Source of the DNA: Kiloniella laminariae DSM 19542 | GTDB taxonomy: Bacteria > Pseudomonadota > Alphaproteobacteria > Kiloniellales > Kiloniellaceae | Assembly: GCF_000374005.1 (NCBI RefSeq) | Contig: NZ_KB893135.1 | Coordinates: 227,343 to 280,543, forward strand | Length of the DNA: 53,201 nt | Direction of reading: 5' to 3' | In this document: positions 7,481 through 14,485 of the stretch, piece after piece | Layout of the letters: the number at the start of each line of letters is the position of its first letter | Position numbering within the stretch: position 1 is the first letter of the stretch | Made by a program: the position numbers and the translations under genes | The notes under the pieces: model-generated | What the model saw: the letters and a program-made list of their open reading frames with translations, nothing else | Told to the model about the DNA's origin: nothing | The model's database searches: none

Positions 7481-7960
7481 ATGACCTCGCAGCCCCACCC
7501 CCCGTCAACAGTCTTTAAAAAGCCCGCGCCCCTGCCGCCGATAGGTAATTGGGGCGCTGCACCGTCAAGGCTTTCCGGCGGCGAGAAGCTGATCTGTGCG
7601 CTGTTCAGCGGCCTGATTGCCGGGGCCTGTGGTCTGCCCTTTGCCTTTTTTCTCGAGCCTCTGCCGATGTTCTGCTCGGCGCTGCTGGTCGGGGGGCTGG
7701 TCCTGCCGCCCTGCTTCTCGCTTCAGGTCTGGCGTCCGGGTCGGGCCTTTTGCGGCGGCATCCTCACCACCCTGCTCAGCGCCGGGGTCTTTATCCTGCT
7801 GCTGTCGATCACCGTGATCCACTCCAGCCGGGATTTTACCGATGCCCACACCACGGTTTTTGGCATCATCATGATCTTCGCCGCCGGGCTGAGCCTGCCC
7901 TTTGGCCTTGCCGCGATCCTGCTCGACTGGCTGTTGCTGCGCAGACGGCAGGGGGAATGA
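7481..7960 (+). CDS. Membrane protein, family M1 (module only)
   Basis: This 159-residue protein starts at the ATG at 7481, behind GGAAAG. A five-codon extension to a TTG at 7466 is less likely. After a proline-rich leader come 'LSGGEKLICALFSGLIAGAC', 'LLVGGLVLPPCFSLQVWRPG', 'FCGGILTTLLSAGVFILLL' and 'LPFGLAAILLDWLLLRRR'. These match the module order K-L-L/x-x-S-G, G-x-V-L-P-x-F-S-x-x-W, F-x-G-G-x-L, L-P-x-x-L-A-x-L-L-D. It is the last of four consecutive M1 genes; the next two lie beyond the ArsR operon. Function is unknown. Confidence 0.7.
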   Translation: MTSQPHPPSTVFKKPAPLPPIGNWGAAPSRLSGGEKLICALFSGLIAGACGLPFAFFLEPLPMFCSALLVGGLVLPPCFSLQVWRPGRAFCGGILTTLLSAGVFILLLSITVIHSSRDFTDAHTTVFGIIMIFAAGLSLPFGLAAILLDWLLLRRRQGE

Positions 7961-8035
7961 GGGCAGCTCCTTCAAACACTTTGCCCTGATTCCTGCTGCC
8001 CGCCCGGTCCCTTGCGCCCTCCTCCCTTTGCCCCC

Positions 8036-8070
8036 CCCGAATCAATTGATTTGAGATCACTTGATTCGGG
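8036..8070. terminator. Inverted repeat, possible terminator
   Basis: Perfect 10-bp arms CCCGAATCAA and TTGATTCGGG are separated by 15 bases that include a further small palindrome. It lies between the M1 gene and the ArsR promoter. With no T-run it could equally be a protein-binding site. Confidence 0.35.
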
Positions 8071-8086
8071 AGCAATTCATCACAGC

Positions 8087-8116
8087 TTGACATGCAGGTA
8101 AATACCTGCATATTGT
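8087..8116 (+). promoter_or_regulatory. ArsR-operon promoter with built-in operator
   Basis: TTGACA (8087-8092) and a -10-like TATTGT (8111-8116, 18-bp spacing) bracket a perfect 20-bp palindrome at 8092-8111 (ATGCAGGTA-AA-TACCTGCAT). A dimeric ArsR-type repressor bound there would block RNA polymerase, so the operon is probably autoregulated. Transcription would begin after about 8120, which rules out the TTG at 8117 as the start of the regulator gene. Confidence 0.75.
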
Positions 8117-8176
8117 TTGCCGAAAGCAAAGTCCAGGACACAAAAGAACAAAACCCCGCTTACAGATGGAAACTCC

Positions 8177-8530
8177 GTGAAAGACGAAGATCTGGCGAAA
8201 GATGCAGGCAAAAACGAAGACAAGGTCTTCAAGGCACTGGCCGACCCGAGCCGGAGAAAGCTGCTTGATCTTCTTTGTGAAGAAAATGGCCAGACCCTCA
8301 ACCAGCTTTGTGAGCACCTGAACATGGCCCGGCAATCGACCACCCAGCATATCGCTATTCTGGAGGCCGCCAATCTGTTGAGCACGGTCCGACGCGGCCG
8401 CGAGAAACTGCACTTTATCAACCCCGTTCCGCTGCACGCCGTTTATGAACGCTGGGTAAGGAAATTTGAACAGCAGCGCCTGGGCCTGCTACATGACCTG
8501 AAAACACGGCTTGAAGGAGAAGAGCCATGA
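8177..8530 (+). CDS. ArsR-family (AHSA1-linked) transcriptional regulator
   Basis: This winged-helix regulator has 117 residues from the GTG at 8177, which has GGAAA upstream and lies downstream of the mapped promoter elements. The core reads 'VFKALADPSRRKLLDLL', 'TLNQLCEHLNMARQSTTQHI' (recognition helix) and 'LLSTVRRGREKLHFINP' (wing). The C-terminal W-V-R-K-F helix is common in ArsR regulators that pair with AHSA1 proteins. No metal-binding C-x-C is seen, so the ligand is probably not a metal. The stop overlaps the next gene's start by 4 bp (ATGA), which indicates coupling. Confidence 0.85.
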   Translation: MKDEDLAKDAGKNEDKVFKALADPSRRKLLDLLCEENGQTLNQLCEHLNMARQSTTQHIAILEAANLLSTVRRGREKLHFINPVPLHAVYERWVRKFEQQRLGLLHDLKTRLEGEEP

Positions 8531-9036
8531 GCACAACCCCGAGCATAACCCCGAGCATAACCAAGACAAAGTTTGTCTATGTCACCTATATTCTCTCAAC
8601 CCCGGAAAAGGTCTTCGAGGCCTTGATAAAACCGGAAATCACCCGACAGTACTGGGCCCATGAAAATGTTTCGGACTGGAAAGCCGGATCAAGGTGGGAA
8701 CACATTCGCTACGACAGCGAACACAAGGTGCAGCTTGCCGGAAAGGTGGTCGAATGCCATGCACCGGAACGGCTGGTCATTACCTGGGCCGGGATATCCG
8801 ATTTTAGCGACCCTTCCAAGCACAGCCGTGTAACCTTTGAACTGGAACCCTTTGACGCCATGGTCAGGTTAACTGTCACCCATGACGAACTGGAAGAAAA
8901 CAGCGGGATGGCGCTTGCCATCGTCAAGGGCTGGCCCCGGGTCCTTTCAAGCCTGAAATCCTTTCTTGAAAGCGGGCAGCCGATTGACCTTTTCTCCTCC
9001 CCCAGCCCTGACATGCGTTCAGAACTGACAGCCTGA
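8527..9036 (+). CDS. SRPBCC / AHSA1-domain protein
   Basis: This 169-residue START-like fold protein contains 'YILSTPEKVFEALIKPEITR' then 'YWAHENVSDWKAGSRWE', the usual opening of AHSA1-like proteins, and ends with 'GWPRVLSSLKSFLESG'. Such proteins bind small hydrophobic ligands. They are often cotranscribed with an ArsR regulator that they may serve by ligand binding or detoxification; the ligand here is unknown. The N-terminus holds a duplicated S-I-T-P unit encoded by a 12-bp DNA repeat. Translation is coupled to the regulator gene. Confidence 0.85.
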   Translation: MSTTPSITPSITKTKFVYVTYILSTPEKVFEALIKPEITRQYWAHENVSDWKAGSRWEHIRYDSEHKVQLAGKVVECHAPERLVITWAGISDFSDPSKHSRVTFELEPFDAMVRLTVTHDELEENSGMALAIVKGWPRVLSSLKSFLESGQPIDLFSSPSPDMRSELTA

Positions 9037-9062
9037 TCGCTTATTATAACAGGAGTAGAAAC

Positions 9063-9479
9063 ATGACAGAAATCTTTGAAGGCGGCTGCGCCTGTGGTGC
9101 TCTCCGCTATAAAATTCCGGGTGACCCGGTGATGCAAAATCACTGTCAGTGCCGCGATTGCCAACAGATAAGCGGGACCGGGCACGGGTCCTATCTGACC
9201 TTCGCCCGGCGAGAACAGGTGGCGCTCACAGGCAAAGCAACGGAATGGCACACAGCCGGGGACAGCGGCAATCAAAAGACCCGTGGCTTCTGCCCTACCT
9301 GCGGATCACCCGTTTATCTCACCTTTGCAGCCCAGCCTGACCTGTTTGTTATCCATGCAGCGAGTCTTGATGATCCCGCAAGCTTCACACCGCAGATCTC
9401 TGTCTATGCCTCCCGCAGTCATGCCTGGGACCCGATTGCCGAAGACCTGCCCAAGTTTGACAGGATGCCCCCCGGTTAA
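9063..9479 (+). CDS. GFA / CENP-V-type zinc protein
   Basis: This 138-residue protein has the GFA-family cysteines: 'GGCACGALRY' at the N-terminus, 'HCQCRDCQQISG' (C-x-C-x2-C) and 'GFCPTCGSPVYL' (C-x2-C). The family includes glutathione-dependent formaldehyde-activating enzyme, although most members have unproven activity. It follows the AHSA1 gene by 26 bp with AGGAG upstream, so it is the third gene of the ArsR-controlled operon. The operon may respond to a reactive small molecule (inference). Its last codons merge with a 15-bp tandem repeat array. Confidence 0.85.
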   Translation: MTEIFEGGCACGALRYKIPGDPVMQNHCQCRDCQQISGTGHGSYLTFARREQVALTGKATEWHTAGDSGNQKTRGFCPTCGSPVYLTFAAQPDLFVIHAASLDDPASFTPQISVYASRSHAWDPIAEDLPKFDRMPPG

Positions 9480-9575
9480 ATGTCACCGGGTTAAATGTCA
9501 CCGGGTTAAATGTCACCGGGTTAAAAGTCACTGGGTTAAATACCTCCCGGTTAAATAACTCCGGGTTAAAAAACC
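9471..9575. repeat. 15-bp tandem repeat, seven units
   Basis: Seven consecutive 15-bp units with consensus CCGGGTTAAATGTCA. Units 2 and 3 are identical and units 5-7 decay at the 3' end. The first unit contains the stop codon of the GFA gene. There are no spacers, so this is not a CRISPR. Confidence 0.95.
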
Positions 9576-9628
9576 TTTTATCGTAAAGACTTCTCGACTT
9601 GGCGGTGATTATTTGCTTCTGTAGCAGA

Positions 9629-10171
9629 ATGAAATCGACACCAACCCTGCTTCTCCGACTTGTTCTCGCGCTCTACTGCGTTGTCATCGGCTATCTGCTC
9701 TATAGCAGCCTGCATGCATTGCTGACGCTTTCTGTCCGCGCGGCTTACTCCACAGGCCAGACAGCCAGTCAGACGGGGGGCCAGAGTTCATCTGAAATCG
9801 CCGCCTTTTTTGGTGTCTTTTCTCTGCAGGATCTCTGGGTCATCCCCGGTTGTTTTATCGCCGGATTTCTGGTTTTCCCCAGCTATACCTCGGCCCGGGC
9901 CTATAAACCCGGCCGGGCGATCTGGGGTGGAATCCTGACCTGTGGTTTGGCGAGTTTCTTTCTTTTCCTGATCCAGCAGGTGCTGCTGCCCGAATTCAAC
10001 AGCGGGGCCGCAACCCCGTTCCTGCACGAGGAATTCCTCTCCTCCCTCGGCGAAAATCTGGCACCACCCGCCCTCTACGCCCTGCTCTTTGCCCCGCTCG
10101 GCGCCCCGCTCGGCTGGCTGGTCAACAAACTGGTCTTCGGCACAGGCTCGCGCAGTCAATACTGGAGCTGA
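9629..10171 (+). CDS. Membrane protein, family M1 (N-helix plus module)
   Basis: This 180-residue protein starts at the ATG at 9629 ('MKSTPTLLLRLVLALYC'). That start gives the T-L-L-L-R opening shared with the 3569 and 5418 products; an extension to a TTG at 9599 is unlikely. The module is recognisable but divergent: 'IAGFLVFPSYTSARAYKPGR', 'IWGGILTCGLASFFLFLI', 'LFAPLGAPLGWLVNKLVF'. Four hydrophobic segments are present. It resembles a 3569-type protein from which the middle has been removed. Function is unknown. Confidence 0.7.
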   Translation: MKSTPTLLLRLVLALYCVVIGYLLYSSLHALLTLSVRAAYSTGQTASQTGGQSSSEIAAFFGVFSLQDLWVIPGCFIAGFLVFPSYTSARAYKPGRAIWGGILTCGLASFFLFLIQQVLLPEFNSGAATPFLHEEFLSSLGENLAPPALYALLFAPLGAPLGWLVNKLVFGTGSRSQYWS

Positions 10172-10323
10172 GCCAGCACGGCTGGATTTTTAAACTTCAT
10201 AAGTTCCGAACTTTCCATGCGTGCAGGCCCGATATTATCTTCGACAGGCAACAACCGTAGAAACAAAACGTCGGGGTTCTGCAGTTTGAATAGGACAGTC
10301 TGCGGCACCAAAGGAAAATCGGA

Positions 10324-11568
10324 ATGAACCAGAGCTCCAACAGACATCGCCTCTATTTGTCCCTCTTTATCGGAGTAGTCGGGATCAACGCACCGATGAT
10401 TGCCCAGGAGCTGAGGTATCAAATTCTCAACTCTCTGGGTCTCAAAGGATTTGATCTTGCTGAAATGACGATCCAGCTTCTTGTGACTGTGATCGCCAGC
10501 GGCGTAATCGGGGCCGGAGTGATCCCCTGGCTGATCCACAGAAGAACCAATCCGGGCGATCACACCCCTCGCGAAGGACGACAGGTCTCCTTGCTCGAAC
10601 GTCTGCTGCTCGGGCTGTTCCTCTTCTTTGTCCTGCTTCTCCTTGTCGACCCGGACCTGTTAGAAAAACTTCGCCCCGGAAGCATCTACCTGTACAACCT
10701 TTTGAAAAACAGTACCTGGCTGCCGTTTTTCATGATCACAGCTTACTATATCCTGCTACCACGCCTCGACAGCCAGGGATACAGTGTTGGGAAGTCCTTT
10801 CGTACAGGCCTGATCTTTGCCTCTGTGATCCTTCTGTTTCACTTTTCGATTGCGGTCGCGACCGGACTTCTCCACTTTACCAGTTTTGTTCAGAGCTTTG
10901 AACGTTCACTGGACAGTCTCGCCGGAATATCCAGATTGGCTCTGCTATTTCTGGAAGCGGACTACCCCCTGTCCCTCACTCTGTATCTGCTCACGCAAGA
11001 AATCGTCCAGTTCGTCATCTTCAGCTGTTTGGTCTGGTTTGCAGACTTTTGTCTCAACAGATGCTCAAGTGAGACCAGCGCCAGAGTTCCAGAAGAAGAC
11101 AAACAGATCCCAACGAAACGGTTACGCAGACTGCTCGCTGGAACAACCGTGCTGGTGTTTTTTTTCCTGATATCTTTGACATTATTCGCGTTTGGGGAGG
11201 TTCAGTACTTTTTTGTACTCTTGCCCCTCGCCCTGCCTGCTGCTCTGATCGGGGGCATTATTGCACCCGTCTTTTTATCCGGCAGCTCTTACCGCGCGGG
11301 CCGCGCTTTTCTCGGCGGCAGCATTTGTGCCAGCCTCGTCTTTCTCCTGACCTGTACCCAGCTTGTGACGAGTAACATTTTCGACTTTTCAACAAAAACC
11401 CTTCTCACATACCTGACGGCAACAGGCCTTCTGCTTCTGCCCCTCTCCCTGATCGGCGGGGTACTAACCTGGGCGCTCTATCGCTATCTCTATCATCGGA
11501 CAGATCGCCAGAGCTTCTGGAGGGAAAACCCGGCTGTGGCGGCAGAAAGACTGGCGACCTTTGACTAG
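10324..11568 (+). CDS. Multi-pass membrane protein, family M1 (divergent long member)
   Basis: This 414-residue protein has about ten hydrophobic segments, with AAGGAAAA a few bases before the ATG. The C-terminal third keeps the module: 'IGGIIAPVFLSGSSYRAGR', 'FLGGSICASLVFLLTC', 'LPLSLIGGVLTWALYRYLY'. The N-terminal two thirds are diverged from the 5418 N-part, but 'TAYYILLPRLDSQGYSVG' may be an earlier module trace. A charged loop lies at ~245-265. It is the last M1 gene; a repeat array and a bidirectional terminator follow. Function is unknown. Confidence 0.7.
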   Translation: MNQSSNRHRLYLSLFIGVVGINAPMIAQELRYQILNSLGLKGFDLAEMTIQLLVTVIASGVIGAGVIPWLIHRRTNPGDHTPREGRQVSLLERLLLGLFLFFVLLLLVDPDLLEKLRPGSIYLYNLLKNSTWLPFFMITAYYILLPRLDSQGYSVGKSFRTGLIFASVILLFHFSIAVATGLLHFTSFVQSFERSLDSLAGISRLALLFLEADYPLSLTLYLLTQEIVQFVIFSCLVWFADFCLNRCSSETSARVPEEDKQIPTKRLRRLLAGTTVLVFFFLISLTLFAFGEVQYFFVLLPLALPAALIGGIIAPVFLSGSSYRAGRAFLGGSICASLVFLLTCTQLVTSNIFDFSTKTLLTYLTATGLLLLPLSLIGGVLTWALYRYLYHRTDRQSFWRENPAVAAERLATFD

Positions 11569-11578
11569 CGCGACAGGT

Positions 11579-11625
11579 GCATTTTCTCCCGGCATTTTTC
11601 CGGGCATTTCTCCGGGCATTTTCTG
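11579..11625. repeat. 12-13 bp tandem repeat
   Basis: About three and a half units of GCATTTTTCCGGG type after the M1 gene stop, another instance of the local G/C-run plus TTTT repeat style. Confidence 0.8.
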
Positions 11626-11653
11626 TCGAGGCTTTCCCGTAGCCAACAAAAAG

Positions 11654-11688
11654 AACACCCGCAGGACCTGGCTGGCCTTGCGGGTGTT
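11654..11688 (-). terminator. Bidirectional hairpin terminator
   Basis: The 10-bp stem AACACCCGCA/TGCGGGTGTT encloses 15 bases. On the minus strand it is followed by CTTTTTG, which fits termination of the 11730 gene; on the plus strand TTATTAA follows, serving the converging M1 gene less well. Confidence 0.75.
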
Positions 11689-11729
11689 TATTAACTCAGT
11701 CCCTCTACAGACTTCGCCTCAACTGGCCC

Positions 11730-12596
11730 TTAATGGCGCAGGATCTTCCAGCCATCATCCGTTTTGATCCAGATCCCGGCCTGGGCCAGTTTGTCGAGCA
11801 GATCCTGGTTGCTCGGGTCTTTTGGGACAAAGATCAACGGGCCATCGCCCTCGGCAGTGGCCACCTGATAGGCGCGTCCGCCGAGTACGGGATGCACTGT
11901 CAGCGCGCCCGGTTCACTTACCTTGTAATCACCACCCAGCAGGTCCGTTGCCATGCCTTCAAGGATGTTGGCGGGCATGCCTTCGATGGTTACCAGATCG
12001 TTCTTCAGCGGGGTAAGGAAAGCCATATAGGCGTCCATATCGCCGTCACTGGCCGCCTGACGCAACAGGGTAATGGCTTCGAGCAACCCTTTGTCATCAG
12101 TGGGTTCTGCAGAAAGATAGCCATAGGCGGGCAGGTCCTTGACCGTAAAGCCCGTGGTCGCCTCGCCCGGTTGGTCCAGACTGATCTCGCCGATCACATT
12201 CTCGTTCTGCCCCGGTGCTTCGGGAAAGGTGCCCTGGCAGGCTTTAAAAACCTCGGCTTTTGCCCCCACAGCCTCAGCTCCAGCGGCGGCCGCGTCCTTC
12301 ACCAGCCGGACCCGCAGGATGTTTTCACCCTCCAGCAGCAGGCTTGGCGGAATAAAATTGGCAAAGCTGCCGGGATGATCCCGCAGCAGGATAACGTCGT
12401 TGACTTCAATGGTCAGTTTCCCCGCCTCACTGCCCTGATAGGCAACGGCGAGAGTTTCTTCACAGGCTTGTGCAGACATGGTAACGGCTCCCAGAACAGC
12501 CCCCGCCAGAGCGATGATCTTCAGTCCCTTTTCTGCCCCCTGGAGACTTCCGGTGACATCGGGAATAAAATTGCTGGAACCGGCTTTCATAAACAT
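11730..12596 (-). CDS. Secreted protein of unknown function
   Basis: This protein has about 288 residues from the ATG at 12596, chosen because GGGGA lies about 6 bases upstream; an ATG at 12590 is also possible. A long N-region precedes a hydrophobic segment 'IIALAGAVLGAVTMSAQAC' ending in A-Q-A, consistent with a signal peptide. The mature part begins with an Ig-like or beta-sandwich-looking region ('GKLTIEVNDVILLRD', 'GENILRVRLV'). A helical region ('AITLLRQAASDGDMDAYMAF') and a C-terminal '...DDGWKILRH' strand, as in NTF2-like domains, follow. I infer a periplasmic protein. No named family is recognised. Confidence 0.65.
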   Translation of the reverse strand: MFMKAGSSNFIPDVTGSLQGAEKGLKIIALAGAVLGAVTMSAQACEETLAVAYQGSEAGKLTIEVNDVILLRDHPGSFANFIPPSLLLEGENILRVRLVKDAAAAGAEAVGAKAEVFKACQGTFPEAPGQNENVIGEISLDQPGEATTGFTVKDLPAYGYLSAEPTDDKGLLEAITLLRQAASDGDMDAYMAFLTPLKNDLVTIEGMPANILEGMATDLLGGDYKVSEPGALTVHPVLGGRAYQVATAEGDGPLIFVPKDPSNQDLLDKLAQAGIWIKTDDGWKILRH

Positions 12597-12755
12597 AACA
12601 TTCCCCATCGTTGACGTGGTAAATTGATGACATCGCGGCAAGCGTTCTGCTGCCGTTATATGCTCTGTCGGAAGCAGGCGCAAAGAGGTTCAAATAAAAT
12701 TTCAGAACGGGAAAGTCTTCTCAGAAGGAAAGCGCCAGCCCCAAGCCAGAACCCG

Positions 12756-12797
12756 AAACCAGAAACCAGAAACCAGAAACCAGAAACCAGAAACCAG
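12756..12797. repeat. 7-bp tandem repeat (6 exact units)
   Basis: Six exact copies of AAACCAG plus degenerate flanks, between the 11730 gene and the stop of the 12829 gene. The period is not a multiple of three, consistent with its intergenic place. Confidence 0.9.
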
Positions 12798-12828
12798 AAA
12801 CCGAAAACAGGAAATCAGCAATACAGAT

Positions 12829-13782
12829 CTAGGGCCGATACTGTCCCACATCGGAAAAAGGCACCCCGATTTCTGCCCGGTAGATCTCGTCCAGACTGCC
12901 ATCGCGGGTCATTTCCTCCAGCGCTCTGTTCACTTGCCGCTGCATCTTGACCCGATCCGGATGAAAAGAAGGAAACAGCGGATCAAAAGAATGGGCCGGC
13001 TGCAGTGCCCGGAGCGACAGATCATTGTGAGCGTTGTAATAGAAGGTCGACACAAAATCGGCGACAATAATGTTCACCCGGCCCTGGAACAACTTATAGA
13101 GATTAGCCAGATCATCGACCGCATAGTCGACTTCCAGATGGGCCGCCCCGATTTCGGCAAGGAGATTTTCCGGATAGACATAGCCATCCACCAGCCCCAT
13201 CAGGACCCCTGTTTGTTTCTCCACAATCGCGGCAAGATCGGGCGAGCTGATCTCGCTGTAGCCGTGCACCCAAAAGGTATTGGTATAGATACTGTTATAG
13301 GCCGGACCCTGTATAAAATCATCCCGTGCCGCCGCATCCAGGACCGCATCCAGCTCTCCATTGCGGACAGACTGCAAACAGCGCTTCCAGGGCAGTTCGA
13401 TAAAGATGGCTTCATAACCGGCCCTGCGTGAAGCTTCGGTCATGACCTCGACCGAAATCCCTCTGGCTCTGGCTTTTTGCGAACCGTCGCTCTCGTACCC
13501 CCCCTCGGTCGGGATGCTGTAGGGTGGCCATTCATTATAACAATAGCGGATGGTTTTGTTACTCTGGGCCACAGCCACGGATGGCGCGGCAAGCCCACCC
13601 AAACACCCAAGCCAAAAAACAAACGAGAAAACCAGAGACGCTGTCACAGAAAGACAGCGCCCGGCCTGGGTGCTTCCTCTGTTCCCCCGGAACAGTCGCG
13701 AGACCCGCGAGACCCGTGAGAACCGCGTCAGGCCTGCCAGGCCACATCCCGGGCTTTTCGGTGTAACTGAAACAGATCTCAT
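12829..13782 (-). CDS. Periplasmic amino-acid-type solute-binding protein (SBP_bac_3)
   Basis: This protein has about 317 residues from the ATG at 13782. A basic N-region (including a repeat of R-V-S-R type) is followed by the signal segment 'SLVFSFVFWLGCLGGLAA'. The mature part starts with 'IRYCYNEWPPYSI', typical for the family. It continues with 'ISVEVMTEASRRAGYEAIF', 'LPWKRCLQSVRNGELDAVLD' and a late 'RALEEMTRDGSLDEIYR'. These features match the SBP_bac_3 family of two-lobed binding proteins. No permease or ATPase is adjacent, so it may act as an orphan receptor or share a distant transporter. A second such gene diverges at 14486. Confidence 0.85.
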   Translation of the reverse strand: MRSVSVTPKSPGCGLAGLTRFSRVSRVSRLFRGNRGSTQAGRCLSVTASLVFSFVFWLGCLGGLAAPSVAVAQSNKTIRYCYNEWPPYSIPTEGGYESDGSQKARARGISVEVMTEASRRAGYEAIFIELPWKRCLQSVRNGELDAVLDAAARDDFIQGPAYNSIYTNTFWVHGYSEISSPDLAAIVEKQTGVLMGLVDGYVYPENLLAEIGAAHLEVDYAVDDLANLYKLFQGRVNIIVADFVSTFYYNAHNDLSLRALQPAHSFDPLFPSFHPDRVKMQRQVNRALEEMTRDGSLDEIYRAEIGVPFSDVGQYRP

Positions 13783-13871
13783 ATCAAAATTCACTGTCAA
13801 TAAATTCAGAATATTCCTTTTAGGAACAAATGATTAAGATTGATTTAATCCATCTGCATTTACCCCGAAAA

Positions 13872-13888
13872 GTATCCACTTTGGATAC
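13872..13888. promoter_or_regulatory. Perfect copy of the 2.5-kb repressor operator
   Basis: GTATCCACTTTGGATAC is a 17-bp palindrome with perfect 7-bp arms. It has the same half-site (GTATCCA) and size as O1-O3 in front of the S24 repressor 11 kb away. It lies 74 bp before the start of the 13962 gene, near a possible TTTACC -35 (13859-13864). I infer that the repressor also controls this gene. Confidence 0.7.
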
Positions 13889-13961
13889 AGATACTTTGCC
13901 CCATCCCCGGATGAGCCCTACAGTGGACTTTGTCCCTCCCCCCAACTGACCGGAGACCAAA

Positions 13962-14381
13962 ATGCAGCAGATCTGGCTGGAACTCACCTTTCCCTATGAC
14001 TGCGGCGGACGGATCGCAGCGGAATTTGACGCCCGTGTCGCAATCGGGCTGGAAGAAGATACCCTGCTGGCCGGAGAGGTCGAGCTTTACGGTTATGACA
14101 GCGCACACGACGGCACCTATGAGGCCTGTGACGACCAGCCCCTGTGTCAGAAGATCCGGGGCTATTTGCTGGGCACCGAAAGCGAAATCCGCCGGGCGCG
14201 CGAGCGTCTCGGCCAGCAATCCCCAGGTCCCGCCAGAGGCCGTACTGGCTCTCGTACGGGCTCCCTGACTGGCTCCCTGACTGGCTCCCTGACTGGCTCC
14301 CTGACTGGCTCTGGCAGCCCCTTCGCAGCTTTTGTCACACCTTACCGGGAAAACTTCGCTCCTGGATTTTCAACCCGTTGA
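13962..14381 (+). CDS. Hypothetical protein downstream of the remote operator
   Basis: This 139-residue protein starts at an ATG with GGAG about 8 bases upstream. Residues 1-85 look folded, opening with 'IWLELTFPYDCGG' then 'GLEEDTLLAGEVELYGYD', and contain two cysteines in 'CDDQPLC'. Residues ~93-112 are R/L-T-G-S repeats made by a 12-bp DNA repeat, and the last 25 residues may be non-conserved read-through. No family is recognised. Its control by a prophage-type operator suggests a prophage accessory or SOS-linked gene. Its 3' end overlaps nothing essential, because the next gene starts at 14486. Confidence 0.6.
   Translation: MQQIWLELTFPYDCGGRIAAEFDARVAIGLEEDTLLAGEVELYGYDSAHDGTYEACDDQPLCQKIRGYLLGTESEIRRARERLGQQSPGPARGRTGSRTGSLTGSLTGSLTGSLTGSGSPFAAFVTPYRENFAPGFSTR
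14259..14306. repeat. 12-bp tandem repeat (4 exact units)
   Basis: Four exact copies of GGCTCCCTGACT, in frame in the 13962 gene, encoding G-S-L-T. Confidence 0.95.
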
Positions 14382-14485
14382 CAGGGGCCTGGTACTTTCC
14401 ACCAGAACCTCAACAGGCCCTCCTTCTGGCTCCTCTCTTTTCGCCCCGCAGCTTCTGCTTGTACTTCCGTCACAAACAGGGAACT

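Noticed and set aside
8117-8176. TTG start extending the ArsR protein by 20 residues
   Set aside because: The TTG would lie at or before the transcription start predicted from the -35/-10 pair at 8087-8116.
9471-9575. CRISPR-like array of 15-bp units
   Set aside because: The units are directly adjacent with no spacers, are too short, and decay at one end. It is a plain tandem repeat.
11733-12614. 293-codon rightward open frame
   Set aside because: It mirrors the secreted-protein gene on the opposite strand, which has a signal peptide, ribosome site and terminator.
14144-14485. N-terminal extension of the 14486 binding protein to 405 residues
   Set aside because: The extension overlaps the 13962 gene, contains Trp-rich repeat translation, and the ATG at 14486 has a proper ribosome site and precedes the signal peptide.
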